A DNA stretch of 64,000 bases from Sebastes aleutianus (Eukaryota > Chordata > Actinopteri > Perciformes > Sebastidae). This document shows, piece after piece, positions 12,801 to 24,738 of the stretch. The notes under the pieces were generated by a model, which saw only the letters and a program-made list of their open reading frames with translations, made no database searches and was not told where the DNA came from. Location of the stretch: contig CAKAKS010000004.1 in assembly GCA_916700875.1 (NCBI GenBank), positions 16,355,444 to 16,419,443 on the forward strand, written 5' to 3'. Within the stretch, counting starts at the first letter, position 1. Each line of letters starts with the position of its first letter. The translations under genes and the position numbers were made by a program.

Positions 12801-15573
12801 TTTACAAGGTGCATGCAGAGGTTGTTATTTGTAAAATCCAAATGAAAGCCACTGAGGATTGATGCTTTGACTTGCTGTAGTTGGCTCACTTTGCATTACA
12901 GAAGCATACTACTGTACATTTAACTAAATGTTGTCAAAATTAAATTAGTAGGAAAAATGTAAACAGCTGTAAGTATGAAGTTACATGCAAACTTTCTATA
13001 CAGCTAACTTCATGGTATGGCATAAATTATGCTATTTATGTCTGCATTATTGCTTTGAAGGTGGAGAGTGGAGTGATTCCTCCAAGTTTGCTTTCTGCAC
13101 CATTATCTGCCACACTTCCTTCCCTCTTGGACTGATACTGTTGTCTGGCATTGCCTATTTGATCCACAACTGGAGGATCCTGCAGATTGTGCTCTTCAGC
13201 CCTCTTGTCGTTGTCCTGGGAATCTTTTACTGGTCAGCAAGCCTCTCAGACCACTTAATGCTTTAGATGCTGATCTCCATTTTAGCTATAGAAAAAGTGT
13301 ATGATATAGTTTGTGATCTACCTGTATGCCAATTAGGATTCTTCCAGAGTCAGCTCGCTGGCTCATCACCCAGGGCAGGAAGGAGGAGGCCATAAAAGAG
13401 ATCCGGAGGGCAGCCAAGGTGAACGGGAGGACGGTCCCAGAAGATCTGCTAGATAATGTGAGCTGCATCAAACACACTTTCAACCCAAATCAAACACAAT
13501 AATGCTCTGAAATACATTTACACTAACTTGAAAAATTACACCTGCATTGTTTAGCTGGATGCTGAGGGTACATCTAAAAGAGGAAGCATGTTGGACATCT
13601 TCAGGATATCTTATCTGAGAAAACGTGCATTGATAATGAGCTACGTGTGGTGAGTATTCATTTCAACCACAACTTGCTGCCACATCTACAGCTATACCTT
13701 TAAGAAAGAGAAATACTTGCTTTTATCTACAGGTTCACGTGCACATGATGGCTGATTGGCATATCCTGTGTCCGTTTGGAGCGTTGGTTGTGCACATCCT
13801 CAGAAATGAACGCTACGTGTACGCAAGATGCAATGTGTACATGTAGAGTGTGAATACAATTCTTCTAAAATATTGAGAGTTGCTAGTTGTCTTAGAGATT
13901 ACAGACTCTGTGATGAATCAAATCTCTTTACTTCATGCAGCATGGAGAGAAAACCCATATGGTTGTTCTTTGACTAGAGTGCTTTGCTTTATATACCGTA
14001 TCATCAGGTAAACTAAAAGACAACAGTTGCTGACATCATGACAAGGTTGATTCAATCAGGCATTCACCTTGAGGACTTCCTCAGTACAGCTGACTGTCAG
14101 CTGACTCTCAACTTGCACACAGAGAATCACATAGGCATCCCCAAATCAATACATTGATTATTAAATCTAAAATGGTCATTTTCCACAACGGTAAGGGCAG
14201 TTTGGTGATGTGACATGACATGCATGATTTAGGTGCCATATGTACCAAAAGTTGTAAAATGTACCAATAGCCAAATCCAGAGTTATTTTCCTTCCTCCGT
14301 TCATGTGAATGTGTCCAAGTGGGAGGCGTGGTTAAAGGAAACTACAGCGCTTGCTTTATGGGCCCAATGGATGCGGAAGATCTGGGTACGGATATTCTAT
14401 ACGGAATGAGTTACTGGTGGAATGCTCCAGTAACAGACTAGTACATAGGCAAGCATGTGAACAATTCTGTTCACGACACAGCCGGTTGTCTACGTGAACG
14501 CGTGGTTAAAAAGCTAGTATATCTCTGACCTTATAGTTGCACTGAAGATATCTCTTCCACTCTGTTAATAGGTTTGGAACAAGTCTGGTGTACTATGGAC
14601 TGAGCCTGAATGTTGGCAATTTTGGCCTGGATATCTACCTCACACAGTTTGTCTTTGGCGCAGTAGAATTTCCTGCACGTCTGGGAAGTTTGCCTCTTAT
14701 CCAGCAATTTGGGAGGAAAATATGTCTAGCAGGGGTCCTGTTGTTTGGAGGCGCTGCTTGTCTTGGGACACTTGTTATTCCAAAAGGTAATTTGTTATTG
14801 TTGTTTGTTTGTTTGTTTTGTTTGTTTGTTAAACATTTACCTCTTGAGTACAAGGACAAATCCCATCAAAAAGTAACATTTTAAGAAAAGCAGTATTCCA
14901 TGCCCTGTGATCTTTGCTACATCCATTCACATAATGTATGTGTCACAAATGTGTTTTTGTCTGATTTATTATTTGTCCATCAGACCTTCCTGTGGTGGTA
15001 ACAGTCATAGCCGTACTGGGAAAATTTGCCGCCACTGCCAGTTTCTCCATAGTCTATGTTTATACTGCAGAACTATACCCTACCACTCTAAGGTAAGGAG
15101 GTAAAACATACAATCTGTTATTATACTTTACAGTATGTTGGCAGAAAATGACATTTTTGCTATTGTTACATGCTATGAGATTGCTGATAAGTCTGTTGTC
15201 TACTGTATACTGGTAGGCAGAATGGTGTAGGTCTAAACTCCGTGTGTGCTCGTGTGGCGGGCATCCTCGCTCCGCTGATCAGACTCCTTGACGTCTACCA
15301 TTACACCATCCCCATGCTGATATACGGCATCGTACCTATTGCTGCTGGAGGTCTCTGTTTGCTACTGCCTGAAACCCTCAATGTTGAACTTCAGGACCAC
15401 GCTGAACTCATGTGAGTTGATGAATCCTTTCACAACTTATTTCGCTAACAAGAAACTCAAAGCAATTCTATATAAATTATCTTTTCGTTTTTAATTACAG
15501 GAAATCTGAGAATGGGACTGAGATACGATGCTTCACTAAAGAGGAAATATCAGGGAAGAGTACAAAATTGTAA
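9831..15573 (+). CDS. slc22a13: SLC22A13-like organic anion transporter, copy A (intact)
   Basis: Ten exons: 9831-10205, 11304-11407, 11618-11772, 13061-13232, 13337-13457, 13555-13649, 14572-14786, 14984-15092, 15217-15411, 15501-15573, giving 537 aa. It is a major-facilitator-superfamily SLC22 protein: TM1, a long extracellular loop with Cys and N-glycosylation sequons (NLT twice, NTT), TM2, the SLC22 signature SDRFGRR-type motif (here ADRFGRR), TM3-6, a charged cytoplasmic loop with PESARWL, TM7-12 and a short tail. SLNVG.FGL.IYLTQ and DLPVVVT closely recall SLC22A13/OAT10, known to exchange nicotinate, urate and other monocarboxylates. TM8 has Arg377 (PARLG) and TM11 Arg461 (CARVAG), the two basic sites of organic anion transporters. 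The tail ends STKL, a class I PDZ-type ending. Start chosen: first ATG, MSNFG, as in the other copies. It is the most divergent copy and nearest oxsr1, so probably the conserved parent-type gene. Confidence 0.9.
10331..11003. mobile_element. Non-autonomous hAT element in intron 1 of copy A
   Basis: The element begins CAGTGTTGCCAGATG and ends CATCTGGCAATGCTG, imperfect 15-base terminal inverted repeats. It is flanked by a perfect 8-base target duplication, CTGGTCAG (10323-10330 and 11004-11011). Eight-base duplications with CAG...CTG ends are typical of hAT transposons. The 673-base interior has no transposase, so it would need one in trans. Confidence 0.88.
12135..12786. mobile_element. Complete MITE in intron 3 of copy A
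   Basis: The left end TGGTAACACTTCATTTTACA and the right end TGTAAAATGTGTTACC are inverted copies, and the sub-terminal sequences (taccatgaaattt and its complement) also pair. CAAAGTG flanks both sides (12128-12134 and 12787-12793), a likely 7-base or longer target duplication. The 652-base interior is non-coding. The copy at 6151-7310 is the same family. Confidence 0.8.
13650..14571 (+). other. Intron 6 of copy A
   Basis: This 922-base intron is much longer than intron 6 of the other copies (about 200 bases). Its middle (about 13740-14520) has no counterpart in C-G and is probably inserted sequence, but I found no clear terminal repeats. No exon is evident in it. Confidence 0.4.
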
Positions 15574-16000
15574 TTTGTATGGACGTAAATGTTTTCACAA
15601 TTTTTTTACATCAGAAAAATAGTTTCCTCAACCGATAACTGGGAACAAGGATTTATCAGAAGGAAGTTACCTAAATACAAAGCATCAATGGAACCACGTT
15701 GAACTGGTATATTATTAAACATGATTTTATTGTTTTATTGTTTATTGTTGTTACAATCTGTTTATATATATATATATAGTATATAGGGTCCTTGATCAGA
15801 ACAGAGTTCGGCACCTGACAGTCAACCAAGTCCGAAAGGGCATGCCTGACTTCACATTTATTGCTGTTTGTCTGAAACTGTATGTGTGCAGATGTTTGTT
15901 TTCTGCATGTACAGTATATACTGATGAACATTTTAATTCTTTTTTTAAAGCTTTTTTTTTATTAACCGTATTGTGTTAAAAGTGCTACATAAATAAAGTT
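15574..16000 (+). other. slc22a13: 3' UTR of copy A
   Basis: The stretch ends near an AATAAA at 15992-15997. The part at about 15786-15930 ('cacctgacag', 'aagggcatgcctga', 'tttattgctgttt') is homologous to 59565-59720 downstream of copy G, so it is an ancestral 3' flank shared by the oldest copies. An 'ataaagttgaa' motif is found in both. Confidence 0.6.
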
Positions 16001-17124
16001 GAATTGACCCGAGCTGAGTAATTGTCTTTGTTGAAAGTTTGAAACTTAAAAACGGATACGCGGGTAACAAATTTGCGTTTAGGAGGAAACTATGAATATC
16101 TACACCCAAGATCCTTTTTGTTACCTGGTACACGTTACAGGTTAGAAACAGGGGACCAATAAACTGTTTGCTTTCAGCTGTATCGTAACAGGGATTCGTC
16201 GGTGTGCAGTTACCTAAATGTAAAGCTTCAACTGAATCACGTTTTGTTTGTAAATTATAAAACAAGTTTTTTTGGTTAAATGACTATAATCTATACATAG
16301 GTATTATAGCCAAATTCTGACTTCTCCTTGATTCTGATCTTCTGAGGTACGGGCACAGCATTTAGTTGGCAGGAAAAAGCACTCCTCCCATGTCATAAAC
16401 TATATTGATTCTTTCATTTAAACTTCTTTTGCAGGATTAATACTAGTTGACTCGCTTCACATAATTAATTCTTCCATATTTGACAGTAGTGCTGTATCCA
16501 CTACAGAATGGTACCAAACAGCTATACGATATAAACCACTGCATAAAACCTGATCATTTGATTAAAATGAACAAAGTAAAACATAGATAGATCTTGCTAT
16601 CATAACATGTAGGTATAAAAACACTACAACAGCCAGGCCTATATATGTAGACATATACTGTATGTTTGCTTATTACGCAGTGTTTGTGTTATCTGATCTC
16701 AATCAATGCTTTCAAGATTAAACTTGAAACACATTTTTGCTCTCTGACTTTTGACTGTACCAGACTCTCCTGTTTTAGGTGCTATACCAAATATATGTTA
16801 GTGTTGGTAGTCTGAGTGCATTTGTCTACAGAAATTACTTTAAGTTGAGGTATGTAGAGTTATGTGTCGTCCTTATCTGTGTTATTGCTCATTTTTATAT
16901 TTTGTCGGGACGGACTTTTACAGTTGTTGGAGGCTTGACAACTGTTGCTCCCTCCTAAAAAGTTAGAGCTATATCCAGCACCATATCACATTGATATGGG
17001 TTAAATATTAATTAGTAGATGCAGTGGATTAACCTTGTACATTGATAGCATTCAAAGCTCAGCACATTCATCTCCCACACTGCACTTTGATGAAGAACCT
17101 CTGCAAATTCAGCCGCATTTCAAT
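16001..17124 (+). other. Intergenic region between copies A and B
   Basis: No gene is seen. From about 16712 the sequence aligns with the 5' flanks of D-G ('caagattaaact', 'tttttgctctctgactttt'), so about 400 bases of upstream DNA belong to the duplicated unit. It ends in the leader of copy B. Confidence 0.6.
17000..17012 (+). promoter_or_regulatory. HNF1-like site upstream of copy B
   Basis: GTTAAATATTAAT fits the HNF1 consensus at 10 of 12 fixed positions, 113 bases before the ATG. The same 13 bases occur before copies C-G. Confidence 0.55.
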
Positions 17125-17128
17125 ATGA
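17090..17128 (+). promoter_or_regulatory. Upstream ORF overlapping copy B start
   Basis: A 12-codon ORF (ATG at 17090) ends in TGA at 17126-17128, inside the main start ATGA. The arrangement is shared with copies C-H. Confidence 0.5.
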
Positions 17129-17898
17129 GCAACTTCGGGCAGATCCTAAAGGAGATTGGGGAGTTTGGTTTGTTTCAGAAACGGTTAGTGGCTGCATTAT
17201 GCATCCCCAGCATGTTTATAGCTTTCGACGTGATTGGTCAGGTGTTAACAGGAATGAGATTTCCACATCACTGCAATACTGACTGGATTTTGGAGCGTGG
17301 GCCAAACCTGACAGATGAGAGACAAAAAAATCTCACCCTCCCGGTAAAGGATGGAAGTTTTGAAAGCTGTAAAATGTTCACACCTGTTGATTTGGATTTG
17401 GAGACCATTAAAGCGTATGGGATTAACACTACAACTGAATGCATAGATGGATGGGACTATGAGGCACCCATAGGTGCTTCCAGCATTGTGACAGAGGTAA
17501 GCAAGCACACACCTTAGGATTGATGCTAGACTCTAGACCCTCAGTGTCCAAATTGTTGCTCACACAGTCCCTAAGTTTTGTGTATAATTACTTACTATGG
17601 CCTTGCTTTCTTTCTTTGATCCATTCCTGTCCATTCTCCTCCTTTCACAATCCTTTTGTCTTTTCAGTTTGATCTGGTGTGTGACAAGAGTGGCTTGATT
17701 GAGGCATCACAGTCCATCTACATGGCAGGTGCTCTGGTTGGATTGCTGGTGTTTGGGACAATTTCTGACAGGTACGGATAATGCATTCACTCTCACTTCC
17801 TGTCCAATGTAAATGATAGTTCTTATTCTTTGTAAGACATAAGGAGATTTTGGTTTCAGAGTAGTCGTTGCCAGCATGCAGAACGTTTTCTAACATGT

Positions 17899-18146
17899 AG
17901 GGCAGCCTATGTGGAACTGCATCATGTTTTCTCCATTTTAATGTCCTCCTGGAGACCACTGCATCTTGTTTTCTCCACTGAAAGCGCACCCTAGAGGGCA
18001 CTTCATCATGTTTTCTCCACAAGACGGGCAGCCTATAAGGCACTTTATCCCGTTTTTTCAACTGGAAGGGCACCCTAGAGGGCACATTATCACGTTTCCT
18101 CTACTGGATGGGCAACCAAGAGGACACTTTATTATCCCCTTTATCA
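17899..18146. repeat. 42-bp minisatellite in intron 2 of copy B
   Basis: About six diverged tandem units of 40-42 bases, each with a 'gggcaCCctagagggcac' core followed by a 'catgttttctccactgga' type segment. Because 42 is a multiple of three, long open frames appear on both strands (about 17645-18085 minus and 17966-18205 plus); they are repeat artefacts. It is absent from intron 2 of the other copies. Confidence 0.85.
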
Positions 18147-19131
18147 TTTATTTATCCCCCCAAAGTGCATATCACCAACTTAAAGAAAGGTCTCCTCAGA
18201 GTTGAAATATAAAGCTGTGAAATCAAGACCTTAAAGTTTTACTTTTAACAAAAAGTCAGTTTAAGACATGGCAAAAAAATAAAAGGTAACTTCTGTACAC
18301 AAACCCTCAAATGGACATCTACCCAAAAATGAAACCAATTCTATAACAAGCAAACAGTGAAAGATAAACAGTATATCGATTTACTTTGTGTCCTTTAAAA
18401 CAAAGCAATTGTTGTTTCTCCTGTTTTTGTAGGTTTGGTCGACACTTTGCAATCCTACTCTCCCTCTTTCTCCTACTATTGTTGGATGTGGGTGCTGCTT
18501 TCTCACCAAACATCTACAGTATGTTTACATGGTCTTAAACTTTTTCTGTGGGACTTCAGCATGTGTCATTATAATGAACACATCTGTAATGGGTAGGTAC
18601 AGTGTTTGTCTGTGTCTATGGACACTCAGATTGTATGAAGTAGTTGAAGTGGCAAAAATTGGACTACTGAAAGTTGTTGTTACCACTGAAATAATATAAC
18701 TCAATATGTGCAATCCTCATCCGCCTTACAGCTATGGAGTGGACTGATCCTTCTAAGGCTGCTCTTTGTTCAATGGTCATCGTATTGTTCATTCCTGTTG
18801 GACTGATCTTATTGGCTGGCATTGCCTATTTAATCAACAACTGGAGAATCCTGCAGCTGGTGCTCTTCAGCCCTCTTCTCCTTGTCGTGGGAATCTTTTA
18901 CTGGTCAGCACACTTTGACAAGTTCATAAAGTGCTACTCGCCAAAAACAGAGAGGTTTTAATTATAACATCTAAATCATAGTTTGTGATATTGAACATGT
19001 GCTCCAATAGGTTTTTCCCAGAGTTAGCTCGCTGGCTGATGACCCAGGACAGGAAGGAGGAGGCACAAAGGGAGCTCCGGAGGGCAGCCAGGGTGAACGG
19101 GAAGACGGTCTCGGTAGATCTGCTAGACAAG

Positions 19132-20994
19132 GTGATCTGCATCAAACACACTTTCAAACACACCATCCTCCTGTAGCCTTCAACCGCTCTACATGTAATT
19201 AAATATTAACACTCGTAAATTAGAAAAGGGGCACCACCTTTTTTTTTTATAGAAAACAGAGGAAATTATTTTTAATATTAGTATTGATCATTGATCAGTC
19301 TCAAATCTGAAGTGTAAATTCTGAATTCATTGATCCAAGCTCTGCTCTGAAATACACACACAGACCACGACGTAATGATAAAGTAAAACATTTATTTACC
19401 ATAAATCGTGATAATTGAATAAATTAAGTGATGAATATACAATAATTAACACTGGTAATTAATGGATGAATGAAATGAAAATCCAATGACACAAGCAACT
19501 GATTGGAATTGTATGATTATTCTCTCTAGAAGCTATAAAAGTTGCAATTAGTAATTTGGAAGATTAAAAGATTTAGAAAATACGCTTGACAAACAACTCT
19601 TGAACAAAGTCAGCCACGGAAAATTCTTACTTCCATTGCGGTGTTGGTTCTGGTGGGTCCAAGCTGTTTTCTTTGCACACTTTCTGTGCGGATCTCCTCC
19701 TGTCGGTTCAGTGGAGAGGAGACCTCAATACCCGGCCCTCAGATACCAAAGCTGGGAAGTCTTTAAATTTCTTGCCATAACAGTGAAAGTTGGATCTTTG
19801 AGTTGATTGGCTGATAGTTCGTCGAGAAATACAAAAACTTGATGTCAGACGATCTTCTGAAAGTTTTGAGAATATATTTATTCATAATTTATTTCGCGGA
19901 TAAACTTTGAAATGCCGGCCAAACATTTGTCATTTAAATCACGCGAGATAAACAAAAGATCTTTAAAAATGCTGTCCTTTAGAAGTCACTTGACTAAGAA
20001 AAATTAACATGAAGTAGAAAATAAACACTTAATGGAAATGTGTGTATTAAACAGAGAGGTTTGGAGGAAGTTCTCTGAGAGATCTCAGAGGATCCCCAGA
20101 ACCCCTCCTACTGGAGCAAACTTCTGAAGCGATCTGCTGTCGGTGACTCTGTGTCACCTTTTCTTTAACCCCCTCAAGGAGGTAGAGGTCGAAATCCTCT
20201 CAGATTCACATCGATTCATTATTGAATAAAACCGTTACACAGCAAAATCACAATTCCCTCCTCACTAATTTAGAGTTCCTTACTTTGCACGAAACAGACA
20301 CATATCAAAAAGCTATATTACCACTAATATTCTGATCAAACATTAGTATCAAAATTGAATTCTAAGTTCAAGTTATTACTCATTCTCAACAACTTTAAAC
20401 TTAAGGTATTACATCTATTGATCATCACTGATTAAAACATTAAAAATGTATTACAATACCATTAATGATTATACAACAAAGACGTCAAAACTTAGTCCAA
20501 CACATGATGACTTCTAAAAAATTTTATTATTGGTCAACATACAATGTGCACATTACCACAGATGAAAACTAGGTGGGGATGTCGCTCCATCGCAGCTTCA
20601 TAGTTGAGGTTGTTCATAGTTGAGGAGGGGGGGGTTAATTTGGTAAATGGGAAAGGGTTACCAATGTTCCTTTGAAGTCAGAAAGGGTTAACAATTCTTG
20701 TTGATTTAAGTGGGAAGAGGATTCTCCCAGAGTAATACAATTTTATTATCTTACCTGGATAATGTCAAAATTGACACTCGATGGACGATTCACGGCCCCA
20801 TAACAAAACAAATTGTTCCTTCTTCCGAACCTTCCCATCTGTTATTGACCAAATCTTCCCGGACAGAAGAATGTGTTTTTCTCTTCCCAGTAGATGCAAG
20901 ACGAGATAAAATGCTTCTCAGAGTAGCACACACCAATCTCGCTACACTCTTGATGACATGTACATTTTCAAAAACATACTTTTTACGTATTTAG
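19132..20994 (+). other. Expanded intron 5 of pseudogene copy B
   Basis: Intron 5 is about 95 bases in C-G but 1863 here. The extra 1.7 kb (about 19220-20930) separates the usual donor side ('gtgatctgcatcaaacacac') from the usual acceptor side ('cttgatgaca' to 'tttag'). It is unclassified inserted DNA: no reverse transcriptase, transposase or clear terminal repeat was recognised. The open frame at 20710-20994 resembles nothing I know. Confidence 0.55.
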
Positions 20995-21469
20995 CTTGAG
21001 ATGGAGGGTACATCCGAAAGAAGAAACATGTTGGACATCTTCCGGATACCGAGAAAATGTACTCTCATCATGGGCTTTAACTGGTGTGTCTTCTTTAATT
21101 GAGATAATTGTCTATGCCACTGTCTTTCTCAGTAAGTGAATCATTATACATGAGAAACAAGAATAATGTTTAGCAATGATATTTAATACAATGTTAATAG
21201 TACACCTACAATAATCCTGTTTTTATGTATTAGGATAACTGAATATATCTTTCCAACTCTCCAACTGATACTAGGTTCTCAGCAAATGTTCTGTATTATG
21301 GACTGAGCCTGAATGTTGGCAGTTTTGGCCTGAATATCTACCTCACACAGTTCATCTTTGGTCTTGTCAAAATTCCTGCAAACCTGAGTACTTTGGCTGT
21401 AATTCAACACTTTGGAAGGAGAATATGTCAAGCAGGCTTCCGGTTCATTGGGGGTGCTGCTTGCCTCGT

Positions 21470-24400
21470 GGACTCCAACTTTGCTGCTCAGGTTGGCATT
21501 ATCATTAGACCCTTTACAGTTCCCTTTAAGGCCCATGGACTAAATGGTAAACCGCTGGCAAGTATCACCCACATTACTGAGCCCCTTCACCTGGTACTTT
21601 CTGGTAATCATCACAAAGATATTCAGCTCCACATCATTGAGTCCCCACATTTTCCTTTAGTTTTAGGTCAGCCATGGTTAAAGTTACACAACCCTCACTT
21701 AGACTGGACGGAGAGTCGTCTTAAGAGTTGGAGCCCCTTTTGCCATTATTTTTGCCTGCAGTCTGCTCTTTCCCCAGTAGATAGCGCCCTTCCCTTAGAG
21801 AAGGAGTCTGATCCTCCAGACCTGTCCTCTGTCCCCTCAGTGTACCATATCTTAGCGGAGGTTTTCAGTAAGCAGTGGGCTCTCTCTCTACCCCCCCACT
21901 GCCCTTATGATTGTTGATCTTCTCCCAGGCGCTTCCCTTCCCTCCAGCCGCTTGTTCAACTTGTCTCGCCCGGAGCGGGAGACTATGGAGAAGTACATTC
22001 GGGACTCCGTGGCAGCAGGCATTATCAGACCATCTCTGACCAGTCTCCAGTGGGAGCTGTTTTTTTCTTTGTGTCTAAGAAAGATAAGTCTCTTCGCCCC
22101 TGTATTGACAATCGAGGACTCAACAGCATCACTGTGAAGAACAAGTACCCGCTTCCACTCATCAATTCCGCATTCGAACCACTGCATGGCGCCACCATCT
22201 TCTCCAAGCTGTACCTCAGAAACGCCTACCATCTGGTTCGTATCCGTGAGGGAGATGAGTGGAAGACAGCGTTTAACACCCCTCTTAGTCACTTTAAGTA
22301 CTTGGTTATGCCATTTGGACTCACTAACGCCCCTGCTGTTTTCCAAGCCTTGGTGAACGACATCCTTCGGGATTTCCTTAATCATTCAGTGTTTGTCTAC
22401 CTGGATGATATTTTGATTTTTTTCCCGATCTCTAGAGGAGCACACACAACATGTGCAACAAGTACTCCAGAGACTATTGGAGAACAAGCTCTTTGTGAAG
22501 GCAGAAAAGTGTAAGTTCCATGTGGAATCAGTGGATTTTCTGGGATACATCATTGAGCAAGGGCAAGTGAAGACGGAACCAAGTAAGGTCCAGTGGTACA
22601 GTGGCCAACTCCTGCAGCCAGGAAACAGCTTCAGCGTTTCCTGAGTTTCGCTAACTTTTACAGGAGGTTCATCAGAGACTATAGTCGAGTGGCTGCCCCT
22701 CTCACTCGCCTCACCTCTACCACCATGCCTTTTGTTTGGACACCTGACGCTGAGTCTGTTTTCGTTGAGTTAAAGAGACGTTTCACTTCTGCTCCTGTCC
22801 TCACTCATCCTGACTCTACGCTTCAGTTTATTGTGGAGGTCGACGCTTCAGACACAGGAGTGGGGGCAGTACTGTCGCAGCAGTCAGCCACGGATCACAA
22901 ACTGCATCCTTGTGCTTTTTTCTTCCAAAGACTGTCACCTGTGGAGCGAAATTATGATGTTTGTAACAGGGAGTTGCTGGCGGTCAAGCTGGCGTTGGAG
23001 GAGTGGAGACATTGGTTGGAGGGGGCAGAGCACTCATTCATCGTTTGGACTGACCACAAGAATTTGTCCTACATACAAACAGCAAAGAGATTGAACTCTC
23101 GTCAAGCCCGATGGGCATTGTTCTTCGGAAGATTCATCTTTACGCTAACTTACCGACCTGGATCTAGGAACCTGAAACCTGACGCTTTGTCCAGACAAGC
23201 CGAGTCAGACCACAGCCCACTGGTTCCAGAGTCCATTCTTCCCTCAGCCTGCATTGTTGGTGCCATCACGTCGGAGATCGAGAGCCTGCTGAGGAATGCT
23301 CAAGGAGAGCAACCGGATCCCGGGACCGGTCCGCCTCATCGTCTGTTCGTGCCGGATTCAGTCCGCTCACAGGTACTCTAATGGGCTCACACATCACGTT
23401 TTGGTTGTCATCCTGGCATAAATCGCACTCTGACATTGTTGCAACGACACTTCTGGTGGCCGTCTATGAAGGTGGATTCTCTTGCTTTTGTGCTTGCCTG
23501 TGAAACCTGTGCCCGCAGTAAATCCTCTCACTGACCTACCACTGGTTTGCTCCATCCTCTTCCTGTTCCCAGTCGGCCATGGAGTCACATTGGACTTGAT
23601 TTTGTTGGTCTTCCAGCATCACAAGGTAACACCACCATTCTTACGATAGTAGACAGATTTTCTAAAGCCGTGCATTTTGTGCCTCTGCCCAAACTCCCCA
23701 CAGCATCGGAAACAGCGGATCTCCTGGTGCAGAATGTGGTCCGGTTGCATGGAACACTCATGGATATTGTTTCGGATCGAGGACCTCAATTCACGTCACA
23801 GGTTTGGAAAGCTTTCTGTCGTGCATTGGGAGCATCTGTCACGTCTTTCCTCTGGTTATCATCCTCAGAGTAATGGACAGATGGAGCGGGCAAACCAGGA
23901 CCTGGGAGCGGCACTTCGCTGTGGGACCGCCAGGAATCCCTCTTCTTGGAGCACCTATCTCCCATGGGTTGAATATGCACATAACTGCTTGTTGAGCGCA
24001 GCCACAGGGATGTCACCATTTGAGTGTTCTTTGGGATATCAACCTCCGCTCTTCCCGGCCCAAGGAGAGGGGATTGCGGTTCCGTCTGTTCAGGCTCACC
24101 TTCGCCACTGCCGGAGGATTTGGAAGGATGCCTGCTCCGCTCTGCTCCATTCCACTGAGCGCAACCAGCGTCTCGCAGACCGCCATTGGTCCCCTGCACC
24201 TCCGTTTCAACCAGGTCAGAAACTTTGGCTTTCTTCCAAAGTTATCCCTTTACAGACTGAATCAAATTCCTCTCATGACTCCATTCTTGACCTCAGCCTT
24301 CCTAGTGTGTCTTTTCCATTTTCCCCTTTGTGCCCAGTTCCCTGTCTGTCTAGTGTGGGCGTGTCTGGCTGTCTGTGTGGGTGTGGGAGTTTTTCCCCGG

Positions 24401-24630
24401 CAGACTCTCTCTCTCCCACACTGGGGCAATCAAACCACCTGAACAACCTGCGCAGCTGCAAATCATCCCATCATCCACCTCAGCATAAATTCCCCCGCTC
24501 TCCAGTCATTCGACACCAGATCGTTGACTCAACCCAAGTGGTAGTTTCGCCTCGGCCTCGTAGCCTGTACTTTTGGAAATCTTGTTCATGGTTTTGACTT
24601 TGTTCGTGTTTTTCTAATTTTCTAATCTCC
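21470..24630 (+). mobile_element. Decayed Ty3/gypsy (sushi-like) retrotransposon body
   Basis: The insertion starts just after the expected protease active site and runs through protease-like sequence (LGQPWLKLHNPH), reverse transcriptase (FVSKKDKSLRPCIDNRGLN, VMPFGLTNAPAVFQ, YLDD box near 22400), RNase H (VEVDASDTGVGAVLSQQ, TDHKNLSYIQ), a zinc-finger region with internal stops, and integrase core (GLDFVGLP, VSDRGPQFTSQ, GYHPQSNGQMERAN) with a start of the C-terminal PGQKLWLS segment. Gag and the 5' LTR are missing. Reading frame changes near 21910, 22050, 22440, 22590 and 23860 and several stops make it inactive. An Asp normally found in the first RT catalytic motif is Tyr (KLYLRNAYH). It bridges exon 7 of copy B and the 5' flank of copy C. 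Confidence 0.92.
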
Positions 24631-24698
24631 GTTAGTAGAGCGTGACAACTTTTGTTGAGAGCTATACATCTAGCTTCATATCACAGATAATGAGCTGG

Positions 24699-24711
24699 GT
24701 TAAATATTAAT
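24699..24711 (+). promoter_or_regulatory. HNF1-like site upstream of copy C (displaced)
   Basis: GTTAAATATTAAT is identical to the site in B and D-G but lies 305 bases before the ATG, because an LTR-like fragment and a duplicated leader segment intervene. Confidence 0.5.
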
Positions 24712-24738
24712 TAGTACATGCATTATATTAACCGAGTC

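Larger units (their letters stand above)
17125..21469 (+). pseudogene. SLC22A13-like transporter, copy B (broken)
   Basis: Exons 1-7 are recognisable: 17125-17496, 17668-17771, 18433-18592, 18732-18903, 19011-19131, 20995-21083 and 21275 to about 21469. Exon 3 is 160 rather than 155 bases: a 5-base insertion near 18517-18521 shifts the frame and gives a stop at 18536-18538. The signature motif reads FGRH instead of FGRR. Exon 6 has lost 6 bases in frame. Exon 7 stops matching after 'gcttgcctcgtg' and runs straight into a gypsy retroelement. Exons 8-10 are absent: after the retroelement the sequence is already the 5' flank of copy C. At most about the first 160 residues plus a short aberrant tail could be made, so no transporter. 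The upstream HNF1-like site and uORF are intact. Confidence 0.92.

Noticed and set aside
17645..18205. Long frames on both strands in intron 2 of copy B
   Set aside because: Produced by the 42-bp minisatellite.
21393..24597. A host gene made from the protease/RT/integrase frames
   Set aside because: Frames are broken by shifts and stops and end in gene-array flank; it is a dead retroelement.
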